Shown here piece after piece: positions 26,066 through 30,681 of a stretch of DNA of 31,847 bases. This DNA is from Gammaproteobacteria bacterium. GTDB taxonomy: Bacteria; Pseudomonadota; Gammaproteobacteria; UBA7966. The stretch lies in the NCBI GenBank assembly GCA_003485715.1, contig DNIF01000151.1, forward strand, positions 4,260-36,106, given 5' to 3'. The notes under the pieces were generated by a model. It saw only the letters and a program-made list of their open reading frames with translations. It ran no database searches and was not told where the DNA came from. Both the position numbers and the translations under genes were made by a program. Positions within the stretch are counted from its first letter, which is position 1, and each line of letters starts with the position of its first letter.

Positions 26066-26274
26066 GGGGTGCGCCCCTCCGCGCGGAGCTCGTCCGCCAC
26101 CTCGGCGCGGTAGCGCTCCAGCAAGGCCAGCGCCCACGGCGTCAGCAGCCGCACCGGGTGCGCGCGGAGCCCGCCTCCGGCAGCTAGCTCCAGCCGTAGG
26201 CCGCCTGACCGCAGCGACGACAGCACCTGCGCGCCGGTGAGGCCGGCCATCCAGTCTCGGGGCGCGCGGCTCAT
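26053..26274 (-). CDS. Small protein resembling a TubC N-terminal docking domain
   Basis: A 73-residue protein whose core reads LTGAQVLSSLRSGGLRLEL, AAGGGLRAHPVRLLTPWALA, then LLERYRAEVADEL. The pattern of helix, strand pair with G.LR, 'LTP.....L..YRAEV' helix matches the small alpha-beta fold of the TubC docking domain. In phages this fold turns up as short stand-alone proteins or fused to primase-like enzymes. It probably mediates protein-protein contact; the partner is unknown. It starts in an ATGA overlap with the end of the small terminase and ends inside the start of the large terminase, so all three are translationally linked. Confidence 0.65.
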   Translation of the reverse strand: MSRAPRDWMAGLTGAQVLSSLRSGGLRLELAAGGGLRAHPVRLLTPWALALLERYRAEVADELRAEGRTPWPA

Positions 26275-27014
26275 GCCGTCGTCTCGGCCGCCAGCACTCG
26301 GCCGGATGCCGCCTCGCGGGCGTCGATGCGGGCGAGCTTGGCAACCGCTCGCGCCTCGCGCAGGGCGCGGCGTGCGGTGCGGAGCGTGTCGCGTGCCCGG
26401 GCGGCCGCCTCGGCGCGCTCTGTGGACTGTGGCTCGGCGGCGGCTCGCTCATCAGCCCGGGCTGCCCGCTTGTCGGCCTGCCGGGCGCGCAGCTCCAGCG
26501 TGGTGACTCGCTCAAGCGCGACGCGGGCCGCCTGGTCGAGTCTGCCCGCCACCAGCACCGCCCTGGGGGCGAGCTGCGGGCGCGTAGCTGGTGCAGGCAG
26601 CGCCTCGGGGCCGGCCGGCGTGGCAGCGCGCCCGCGCGCCGCCAGGATTGCAGCCGACACGTCGACGCCGACCGAGTGCTCGATGCGCTCGCGGTAGCGC
26701 TCGGGCCGCGCGCCCTTGAGGAGGAAAATCGTCAGCAGGTCACTGTAGTCGCGCACGCTGGTGAGCTGGCCGCCGACCATCACCTGGCGCTCGACGCCCT
26801 CGTAGGCCCGGCGGATCGCCTCATCCTCGAGCGAGTCCAGGCCGATGGCGCGCGCCTGGTCCCACTCGGCGGCGAAGGCCTGATTGTCCCGGCGCCACAT
26901 ATAGGCGGTCTGCCGGGTGATGCCGACCGCCTGGCACGCGCGGTCGACCCGACCGGCCCCGCTGGCCAGTGCCGCGCAGAACGCGGCCATTTTCTCCGGA
27001 GTCATTTTTGCCAT
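26271..27014 (-). CDS. terS: Terminase small subunit
   Basis: A 247-residue DNA-recognition subunit. A helix-turn-helix lies near residues 18-45 (VDRACQAVGITRQTAYMWRR, then FAAEWDQARAIGLDSLEDEAIRRAY). The next block, SDLLTIFLLKGARPERYRERIEHS, is a strong family marker of phage small terminases with a Phage_terminase-type HTH. Residues about 160-247 form an unusually long Arg/Ala-rich coiled coil. The start is set at ATG 27014 with AGGGG 6 nt upstream. An upstream in-frame ATG (27059) would overlap the regulator gene and lacks support. The large terminase follows after the TubC-like gene, the normal packaging order. Confidence 0.88.
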   Translation of the reverse strand: MAKMTPEKMAAFCAALASGAGRVDRACQAVGITRQTAYMWRRDNQAFAAEWDQARAIGLDSLEDEAIRRAYEGVERQVMVGGQLTSVRDYSDLLTIFLLKGARPERYRERIEHSVGVDVSAAILAARGRAATPAGPEALPAPATRPQLAPRAVLVAGRLDQAARVALERVTTLELRARQADKRAARADERAAAEPQSTERAEAAARARDTLRTARRALREARAVAKLARIDAREAASGRVLAAETTA

Positions 27015-27027
27015 CGTAACCCCTTGA

Positions 27028-27261
27028 TTAGAAAGGCTCCAGCTCCCTAACGACTTCATCCCACCCGTATATGTCGGGGCGCAGCACGTGACGGCTGACG
27101 CCCGTGAGTTGCTCCACTCTCTCCACCTGCCTGCCCGGGACGCGCTGCCACTCGTGGACTGTGGGGCGACTCAGGCCTAGCAGCGCCGCCAGCCTGCCGC
27201 GCGACCCCACCACGGCCACGGCCATCCTGAGTCCGTCGTCATCGATTACTCGCCTCGTCAC
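27028..27261 (-). CDS. Cro/YdaS-like helix-turn-helix regulator
   Basis: A 77-residue DNA-binding protein with the HTH GRLAALLGLSRPTVHEWQRV, followed by VERVEQLTGVSRHVLRPDIYGW. The 'V..W.RVP...V..VE..TGVSRH.LRPDIY' ending is the signature of YdaS-type Cro-like proteins of prophages. GTG 27261 is the likely start; an internal ATG at 27225 would delete part of the first helix. It lies just before the small terminase and about 275 nt from the paired operator sites at 27536-27576, which makes it a candidate ligand for them. That link is inference. Confidence 0.8.
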   Translation of the reverse strand: MTRRVIDDDGLRMAVAVVGSRGRLAALLGLSRPTVHEWQRVPGRQVERVEQLTGVSRHVLRPDIYGWDEVVRELEPF

Positions 27262-27303
27262 CGCTGCGCCCCGGGAGTCTGCCCGACCTAACTATAGCCG
27301 TCA

Positions 27304-27492
27304 TCAATCGCCGTCGCTTGTATCCTCGAGCGTCCACCCGTCGATCGTGCCGCCGGTGATCAGTTCGATGCGCATTTCCAGGCGGTTTTTACGTCGCGTC
27401 ACCGGGCGCAGTGTGCGTTCGATTTCCGCCCACGGGTCGAGCAGCAGCTTGTAGGTCGGCGCGAACAGCCCGACGGGGCGGCCATCGATGGC
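27304..27492 (-). pseudogene. Remnant of a second terminase large subunit
   Basis: The minus strand encodes AIDGRPVGLFAPTYKLLLDP, then WAEIERTLRPVTRRKNRLEM and RIELITGGTIDGWTLEDTSD before a stop. This is the stretch between Walker A and Walker B of another terminase family ('G.PVG.FAPTYK.l.d.W.e....l.pv.r.nk.e.rIel.tGG.id.W.led.da'). It ends just where family members continue with 'GRGRKY...DEA'. The Walker A part, the Walker B part and the nuclease are all missing, and no start codon serves the frame. It does not match the intact large terminase downstream, so it is probably a leftover from module exchange. The family match is from memory. Confidence 0.55.
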
Positions 27493-27535
27493 GCCGCCCG
27501 GGCATAGGAAATCTTCCCGAGATGCCGGATTTATA

Positions 27536-27547
27536 TGTACAGACAAG
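27536..27547. promoter_or_regulatory. Operator 1 (overlaps the -35)
   Basis: On the minus strand this reads CTTGTCTGTACA, with the core TTGT-CTGT-ACA. Over 11 bases it matches operator 2 at all but two central positions (TTGTC-TG-TACA against TTGTC-CA-TACA), in the opposite orientation. It covers the -35 hexamer of the plus-strand promoter. The binding protein is unknown; the nearby YdaS/Cro-like protein is a candidate. Confidence 0.5.
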
Positions 27548-27564
27548 CATCCGCCGTCTATATT
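27536..27564 (+). promoter_or_regulatory. Sigma70-like promoter of the plus-strand operon
   Basis: TGTACA (27536-27541, 4 of 6 to the -35 consensus), a 17-nt spacer and TATATT (27559-27564, 5 of 6 to the -10). It lies about 50 nt before the first plus-strand ATG in a locally AT-rich patch. Both hexamers are covered by the inverted repeats described as operators, as expected for a repressible phage promoter. On the minus strand a TATAAA (27530-27535) could serve a divergent leftward promoter, but no good -35 accompanies it. Confidence 0.6.
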
Positions 27565-27576
27565 TGTCCATACAAA
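27563..27576. promoter_or_regulatory. Operator 2 (overlaps the -10 and start region)
   Basis: A perfect inverted repeat, TTTGT-CCAT-ACAAA, covering the end of the -10 hexamer and the expected transcription start. Its centre lies about 28 bp from that of operator 1, so two dimers could bind on almost the same helix face. This spacing and symmetry are typical of a small phage repressor. Confidence 0.55.
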
Positions 27577-27612
27577 CCGGCGCCGTGCCGGAGACGCAAG
27601 AGGAGAACGAAC

Positions 27613-27984
27613 ATGAACGGATACATGTACATGCGCGACATCATCGACGTCCTGACTGCGGTCGCCGGGACGTGGGTTCCGGCCACCACCGCCACCGTGG
27701 ACGCTAACGGGAGCCTCGCCAACCGAGACGAAGGCTTTGCGGCGGTCGACCACCTCGTGGAAGAGCTTGCAGACCCTGACCCGGAGGTGAAGTACCACCT
27801 CCGCCACATAGACGAGGCCGAGGCGCTGGCCGCCGTGGCCCGCGCCGTGGCCGCCGACCCTTTCGCCGGCTGGGCCGACGTGCCAGCAGGGACCCAGTGG
27901 GTCCGGCTGTCGCTCTACCGCGAGGCCTCCGGCAGCCGCGCGGGGAGCCTCGACCAGTACTACTGGCCGGAGGGCGGCTGGTAA
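27613..27984 (+). CDS. Unrecognised 123-residue acidic protein, first gene of the plus-strand operon
   Basis: The start is ATG 27613, preceded by AGGAG at optimal distance; the frame is open further upstream into the promoter, but that part cannot be transcribed. The protein begins MNGYMYMRDIIDVL, has VDHLVEELADPDPEVKYHLR and HIDEAEALAAVARAVAADPF in the middle and ends SLDQYYWPEGGW. It is acidic, with a mixed alpha-beta look and aromatic ends. There is no transmembrane segment, HTH or enzyme motif. I do not recognise it. Its place as first gene of an operator-controlled operon, opposite to all neighbours, suggests a regulatory, immunity or host-interaction role rather than a structural one. 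Confidence 0.65.
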   Translation: MNGYMYMRDIIDVLTAVAGTWVPATTATVDANGSLANRDEGFAAVDHLVEELADPDPEVKYHLRHIDEAEALAAVARAVAADPFAGWADVPAGTQWVRLSLYREASGSRAGSLDQYYWPEGGW

Positions 27985-28033
27985 GCCGCCCCTCCCACCC
28001 CCATCACCCACGGCCCCGGCAATCCCGCCGGGG
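27972..28033 (+). other. Two tandem intercistronic hairpins between operon genes 1 and 2
   Basis: The first hairpin has perfect 8-bp arms GGGCGGCT/AGCCGCCC (27972-27991) around a GGTA loop and includes the stop codon of gene 1. The second has perfect 7-bp arms CCCCGGC/GCCGGGG (28014-28033) around AATCCC and ends about 5 nt before the ribosome site of gene 2. Neither has a U tract, so they are unlikely to terminate transcription. They may protect or process the message. Confidence 0.5.
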
Positions 28034-28052
28034 ACCACTGAGGAGCGCCACC

Positions 28053-28484
28053 ATGACCACACCGAGAAGCGCAGTACTGGCCGGCGCCCACGCCGCCATC
28101 GCCGGGACGCCCGACGCGGCGGAGCTTGCACGCCGCCAGCGCGTAGCCGCCGCTACGGTCCGCTGGACCGCCATCCTCGAAGCGGCGCAAGCCGCCAAGG
28201 AACCCACCTCGCGGGAGACGTGGCTGCTGGCCGCTGCCGGGCATTGGCTCGCAGCGTCAGCCGCCCACGCCGCCGGGGACCGCCGTCGCGCCCGGGCGGT
28301 GGCCGAGCTGGCGCGCGACGCCGAGCACGGTGCCTCGCCCGAGGGGGCGCTGCTTGGCTCCATTTTCGGCACCGGGCCGCGGCCGGACCCCGAGGCGGTG
28401 GCCGCTGGCCGCGCCGCCGACCCGGCCGATGTGGCCCGGCATCGCGGCGCCATGCGGGTCGCCTACCCGGCGGGCCGCCGGTGA
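28053..28484 (+). CDS. Unrecognised 143-residue Ala/Arg-rich protein, second gene of the plus-strand operon
   Basis: ATG 28053 follows TGAGGAG at good distance. The protein is mostly helical and Ala/Arg-rich: AVLAGAHAAIAGTPDAAELA, ETWLLAAAGHWLAASAAHAA and DRRRARAVAELARDAEHGA. There is a possible loop, GSIFGTGPRPDPEA, and the end is MRVAYPAGRR. It resembles a helical hairpin or small repeat protein, with no catalytic motif seen. The gene stop overlaps the GTG start of the third gene (GTGA), so the two are coupled. I have no family to suggest. High Ala content makes length and frame bias alone weak evidence, but the strong ribosome site and operon structure support it. Confidence 0.62.
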   Translation: MTTPRSAVLAGAHAAIAGTPDAAELARRQRVAAATVRWTAILEAAQAAKEPTSRETWLLAAAGHWLAASAAHAAGDRRRARAVAELARDAEHGASPEGALLGSIFGTGPRPDPEAVAAGRAADPADVARHRGAMRVAYPAGRR

Positions 28485-28891
28485 GCGCCTCGGATGCCGT
28501 ACGGCGGGCCGAGGATGCTCTGCGCATCCCACGCGCCGAGCTGCGGCGCGCGCTCATCGCGCTGGCCGGCGCGGGCGTGCCGCTGGCAGCGGCGGCCGAG
28601 CTCGCCGACGAGGCGCTGCTGGTGCTGCCGAGCCTTGGCCGCAAGCGGATGGCCTACCTGCGCGAGTACGTGCAGGCGGTCCAATCTGCCGGGGCGGCGG
28701 TGCGCCGCGCCCGGGCCGAGTGGCCGGGCTTGGACTGGCGGCCGGCGGTGGTGCCGCGCGGAGTGCCGGCGGCGGTCGCGATCACCCCCGAGGGGTGGGA
28801 TGCCGCTGGCGACCAAGGTGACGGGGTGTGCCGCTGGCGGTTGCTCGAGGCGCCGCGCTGCCTGCTGGACGTCATCGGCCTGTCCGGGTAG
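28481..28891 (+). CDS. Unrecognised 136-residue protein, third gene of the plus-strand operon
   Basis: It starts at GTG 28481 overlapping the previous stop. Residues 1-60 are helical (SDAVRRAEDALRIPRAELRR, ALIALAGAGVPLAAAAELAD). Then comes LPSLGRKRMAYLREYVQAV, a basic helix, and a more beta-like C-terminus (DWRPAVVPRGVPAAVAITPE, CRWRLLEAPRCLLDVIGLSG). The N-terminal part could be a degenerate DNA-binding or protein-binding helical domain, but I see no clear helix-turn-helix. The gene is followed after 27 nt by an intrinsic terminator, which closes the operon. Function unknown. Confidence 0.6.
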   Translation: MSASDAVRRAEDALRIPRAELRRALIALAGAGVPLAAAAELADEALLVLPSLGRKRMAYLREYVQAVQSAGAAVRRARAEWPGLDWRPAVVPRGVPAAVAITPEGWDAAGDQGDGVCRWRLLEAPRCLLDVIGLSG

Positions 28892-28918
28892 GCTGGCCAC
28901 GTCTCCGTTTCCTCCGTT

Positions 28919-28946
28919 GCGCCGGCTCGCCCCCGGCGCTTTTTTT
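28919..28946 (+). terminator. Intrinsic terminator of the plus-strand operon
   Basis: Perfect 7-bp arms GCGCCGG/CCGGCGC with a 7-nt loop, followed at once by seven T. It lies 27 nt after the third plus-strand stop. Read from the other strand the stem is not followed by T residues, so it should stop only plus-strand transcription. Confidence 0.88.
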
Positions 28947-28996
28947 GCCTGCGCGGCCGCCCGGCAGAGGCCGGCGGCGCTGGGCGCAGTACAGCT

Positions 28997-30385
28997 TCAT
29001 TGCGCCACCCCCAGCCCATCCATCACGGCTTCGATGAAGGCTTGCGCGACTGGCGCGACAAGGGCATTGCCGTAGGCGCGGAGTCTTCCTACTCTCGACC
29101 CGCCCACCTCTTCAGTGCGCTGATGCGCCCCCACTCCTGCGCACACTGGGCAGAACATATTGAATTCCTCCTCCGGGGCGCTTCGAACACCTTTTCGCAC
29201 ACTTTGCAGGTCGGCGTTGGCTGGACGAAAGGGCGGTGATGAGCGACGTGGCACTTTCGGCAGAGAATCTCGACGTTTTCCAGCGAATTGTTCATCGGGT
29301 TCTCGTCTTTGTGGTGACGCTCCAGTTTTGTGCTCGCCCCGCAACGATTGCACGAGGTCGCGGCAAATCGGTATTGCGCTTGATAGCGCCCTCTCTCGGG
29401 CGTGGTCGGAGTCACAGTTATCGACAGACCGTAGCATTTCATTGAGCAAAACCGCCTGCGCGCGTAGTCCTTCATACCCACTAGGGAAATTCCGCACTGT
29501 TCGCAATTTTTCATAACTCACCGTCTCCGTGTTGCAGACGGCGCAAGTATACACCAATCTGCTGGCAGCCCCATGAGCCAGCGGGAATGTGCCGGGTTCA
29601 ACTGGCCGCGCCCTTCCGTCTCTACATGGGATCCAGTCAGCGGAAGCCCAATGGCCAGGGTCGCCACACGGGGCAGCTGGTCCAGGCGGCTGCGCATGCT
29701 CCCATCCGGATTCGCCCCCGTTGTCGCCATGCCGGGGGAGTCCTTCCAGTCCCGCGCAGCCGGCGTCGGCCAGCCCGCCGCCCGCGCAGCGTCCGTCAGC
29801 GTCATGCCGCTGTGGCGTCCGCTGAGCGTCGAGTAGTTCGCGGCCCCACTCGAGGCTCCGTCCTGTCGTGTCGGCGTCGGCCAGCCGCTCAGCGACGAAC
29901 CAGACTCGGCTACGGCCGTGCGGAGCGCCGACCATGAGAGCCGGTATATCGACCGCCCCGCAGGCGTATCCAGCCGTTTCCAGGTCGTCGAATACAAGGT
30001 CCAGCCAGCCGTGCCTTGTGGCTGCGGAAACCTGCTCGCCAAATACGACTGCAGGGCGACACTCAGCAATGAGGCGCGACCAGGCTGGCCAGAGGTGGCG
30101 CGGGTCGGACTTGCCCATTCCCCGCCCGGCGCCGGAGAAAGGCTGGCAAGGGCAAGAGCCGGTCCAAATGCGTCGGCTGTCTGCCCAACCAGCAAGGCGC
30201 AGGGCGAGGGACCATCCGCCGATGCCGGCGAAGAAATGGCACTGCGTGAATCCATCGAGGTCATGCGCCGTCACCTCCTCAATGCTGCGAGTATCGACAT
30301 ACCCATCGGCAATGTGCCCTGCCGCAATCAGGTTCCGCAGCCATTGTGCTGCGTAAGGCTCGTTCTCGTTGTAGTAGGCGGTCAT
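28997..30385 (-). CDS. C5 cytosine DNA methyltransferase interrupted by an in-frame 155-codon insertion
   Basis: A 462-codon frame. Motif I is FFAGIGGWS (51-59), motif IV is CPCQPFS with nucleophile Cys80, motif VI is FGEQV (115-119, Gln for the usual Asn), and motif VIII is GAPHGRSRVWFVA (153-165). The target-recognition region ends in PVEPGTFPLAHGAASR (276). Motif X, RLRAYGNALV, resumes at residue 434. Residues 277-431 are foreign: normal relatives read LAHG.P.RVGRLR.YGNA without a break. The enzyme would transfer methyl from AdoMet to cytosine in DNA, probably protecting phage DNA. Whether the protein folds with the 155-residue insert is unknown. The ATG overlaps the previous stop (ATGA). 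Confidence 0.82.
   Translation of the reverse strand: MTAYYNENEPYAAQWLRNLIAAGHIADGYVDTRSIEEVTAHDLDGFTQCHFFAGIGGWSLALRLAGWADSRRIWTGSCPCQPFSGAGRGMGKSDPRHLWPAWSRLIAECRPAVVFGEQVSAATRHGWLDLVFDDLETAGYACGAVDIPALMVGAPHGRSRVWFVAERLADADTTGRSLEWGRELLDAQRTPQRHDADGRCAGGGLADAGCAGLEGLPRHGDNGGESGWEHAQPPGPAAPCGDPGHWASADWIPCRDGRARPVEPGTFPLAHGAASRLVYTCAVCNTETVSYEKLRTVRNFPSGYEGLRAQAVLLNEMLRSVDNCDSDHARERALSSAIPICRDLVQSLRGEHKTGASPQRREPDEQFAGKRRDSLPKVPRRSSPPFRPANADLQSVRKGVRSAPEEEFNMFCPVCAGVGAHQRTEEVGGSRVGRLRAYGNALVAPVAQAFIEAVMDGLGVAQ
29089..29514 (-). CDS. HNH homing-type endonuclease nested in the methyltransferase gene
   Basis: A 141-residue protein in the +1 frame relative to the methyltransferase. It has an N-terminal Cys4 zinc site (NCEQCGISL, FCSMKCYG), the HNH core LERHHKDENPMNNSLENVEI followed by LCRKCHVAHH, and a C-terminal zinc site (CKVCEKVF, CSAQCAQEWG). 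This is a complete, standard layout of a phage HNH endonuclease. The ATG lies 3 nt after the stop of the overprinted ORF, in the same frame as that ORF. Its own TAG stop uses the first bases of the resumed methyltransferase sequence. GC is visibly lower than in the neighbours, suggesting transfer. Expected action: a nick or break in copies of the gene lacking the insert, leading to its spread. Confidence 0.85.
   Translation of the reverse strand: MKNCEQCGISLVGMKDYARRRFCSMKCYGLSITVTPTTPERGRYQAQYRFAATSCNRCGASTKLERHHKDENPMNNSLENVEILCRKCHVAHHRPFVQPTPTCKVCEKVFEAPRRRNSICSAQCAQEWGRISALKRWAGRE
29093..29557 (-). mobile_element. 465-nt HNH-bearing insertion in the methyltransferase gene
   Basis: Boundaries are inferred from the methyltransferase frame, which reads ...HGAASR, then 155 foreign codons ending GGSR, then VGRLRAYGNA. 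The length, 465 nt, is an exact multiple of three and all 155 codons are open in the host frame. 426 of the nucleotides are the HNH gene, leaving no room for a separate self-splicing intron core. The first 28 nt partly repeat the sequence after the insertion. No inverted repeats or transposase are present. The ends could shift by a few bases because an AGA triplet occurs at both junctions. Confidence 0.7.
29518..30264 (-). CDS. 248-residue ORF overprinted in the +1 frame of the methyltransferase gene
   Basis: It lies wholly inside the methyltransferase gene on the same strand. It begins MTSMDSRSAISSPASADG, has TLYSTTWKRLDTPAGRSIYR and two GWPTPT/GWPTPA segments, and ends GQLNPAHSRWLMGLPADWCI plus LAPSATRRR. 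I remember this layout as a widespread phage hypothetical-protein family. Its SRWLMG..P.EW ending is what the conserved FPLAHG.P.RVG of the methyltransferase reads in the next frame. A near-consensus AGGAGGTGA lies 6 nt before its ATG, which argues for real translation. It is Ser/Thr/Ala-rich with no enzyme motif seen. It may instead be only a long shadow frame in GC-rich DNA. Confidence 0.5.
   Translation of the reverse strand: MTSMDSRSAISSPASADGPSPCALLVGQTADAFGPALALASLSPAPGGEWASPTRATSGQPGRASLLSVALQSYLASRFPQPQGTAGWTLYSTTWKRLDTPAGRSIYRLSWSALRTAVAESGSSLSGWPTPTRQDGASSGAANYSTLSGRHSGMTLTDAARAAGWPTPAARDWKDSPGMATTGANPDGSMRSRLDQLPRVATLAIGLPLTGSHVETEGRGQLNPAHSRWLMGLPADWCILAPSATRRR
29521..29541 (-). 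promoter_or_regulatory. Hairpin over the ribosome site of the HNH gene
   Basis: In the message, CCGTCT and AGACGG pair perfectly (6 bp, 9-nt loop) and take up part of the GGAG that would serve the HNH ATG at 29514. A ribosome finishing the overprinted ORF would open this stem and stop 3 nt before that ATG. Reading the structure as a coupling device is inference. Confidence 0.35.
30271..30279 (-). promoter_or_regulatory. Strong Shine-Dalgarno sequence inside the methyltransferase coding region
   Basis: On the minus strand AGGAGGTGA, complementary to the end of 16S rRNA over nine bases, lies 6 nt before the ATG of the overprinted ORF. In the methyltransferase frame it encodes part of IEEVT. 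It is one of the strongest ribosome sites in the window and serves no other start. Confidence 0.6.
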
Positions 30386-30558
30386 TTATCGTTTCCGCAA
30401 TTCGCGCAGCGCCTGCTCCAGATAATGCGATAGGCCAGCGTAATGCGCGCTTTGAGTTCCTCGATTCTGTCAGCTGCGTCGTTGGCCAGTGACATGTCGT
30501 CGTGCTGATGGCGCGCGAGCTGGCGCAGCTGCGCGATGAGGGTGTCGTCGTTGGTCAT
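30382..30558 (-). CDS. Small 58-residue phage protein
   Basis: The start ATG 30558 (MTNDDTLIAQLRQLARHQHD) has CAGGAG 6 nt upstream; a longer reading from 30639 lacks one. It is a helical, charged protein (LANDAADRIEELKARITLAY) with a C-terminal RRCANCGNDK, where the single CxxC could bind zinc only as a dimer. Short genes of this kind (many Gln/Asp/Glu, 'AADRIEEL') are common in phage early regions and have no known function. Its stop overlaps the methyltransferase start by 4 nt, so the two are coupled. Confidence 0.65.
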   Translation of the reverse strand: MTNDDTLIAQLRQLARHQHDDMSLANDAADRIEELKARITLAYRIIWSRRCANCGNDK

Positions 30559-30681
30559 GGATGACTCCTGGTGGATGGTCTTCATCCAGAGCCCGCCAGA
30601 GCCGCTGCACCACCGACCCGGTAGGTCCGCCAGGGCCAACCGCTCCGAGCGCCGCAGCGGCCACGAGACGAAGCCGAGGCG

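Noticed and set aside
26066..26515. N-terminal extension of the large terminase by 150 residues
   Set aside because: The sequence is Arg/Pro/Ala-rich and coincides with the small terminase and TubC-like genes in another frame. The family start block DPLGWVMYAYPW lies just after GTG 26065.
27262..27303. Leftward promoter with TATAGT before the YdaS-like regulator
   Set aside because: The -10-like hexamer has no acceptable -35 at 16-19 nt, so it was not listed as a feature.
27493..28131. N-terminal half of a 275-codon minus-strand reading through the promoter and operon gene 1
   Set aside because: It lies antisense to a gene with a good ribosome site and crosses the promoter region. Only its C-terminal 62 codons resemble a known family, the terminase remnant.
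28872..29000. 42-codon minus-strand ORF starting at the methyltransferase stop
   Set aside because: It is highly basic, crosses the plus-strand terminator and the end of operon gene 3, and has no protein-like features.
29093..29557. Self-splicing group I intron carrying an HNH gene
   Set aside because: Only about 40 of 465 nt lie outside the HNH frame, too few for a catalytic core unless it is buried in the coding sequence. I could not fold one by eye, and the host frame is open throughout, which splicing would not require.
29093..29557. Intein in the methyltransferase
   Set aside because: The foreign residues in the host frame begin LVYTCAVC and end GGSR. There is no Cys/Ser at the start junction, no terminal His-Asn, and no intein blocks; the endonuclease is in a different frame.
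30470..30664. 64-codon minus-strand ORF upstream of the 58-residue gene
   Set aside because: It has no ribosome site, and its second half is the +1 frame of the better-supported 58-residue ORF. The first part looks protein-like, but the support is too weak.
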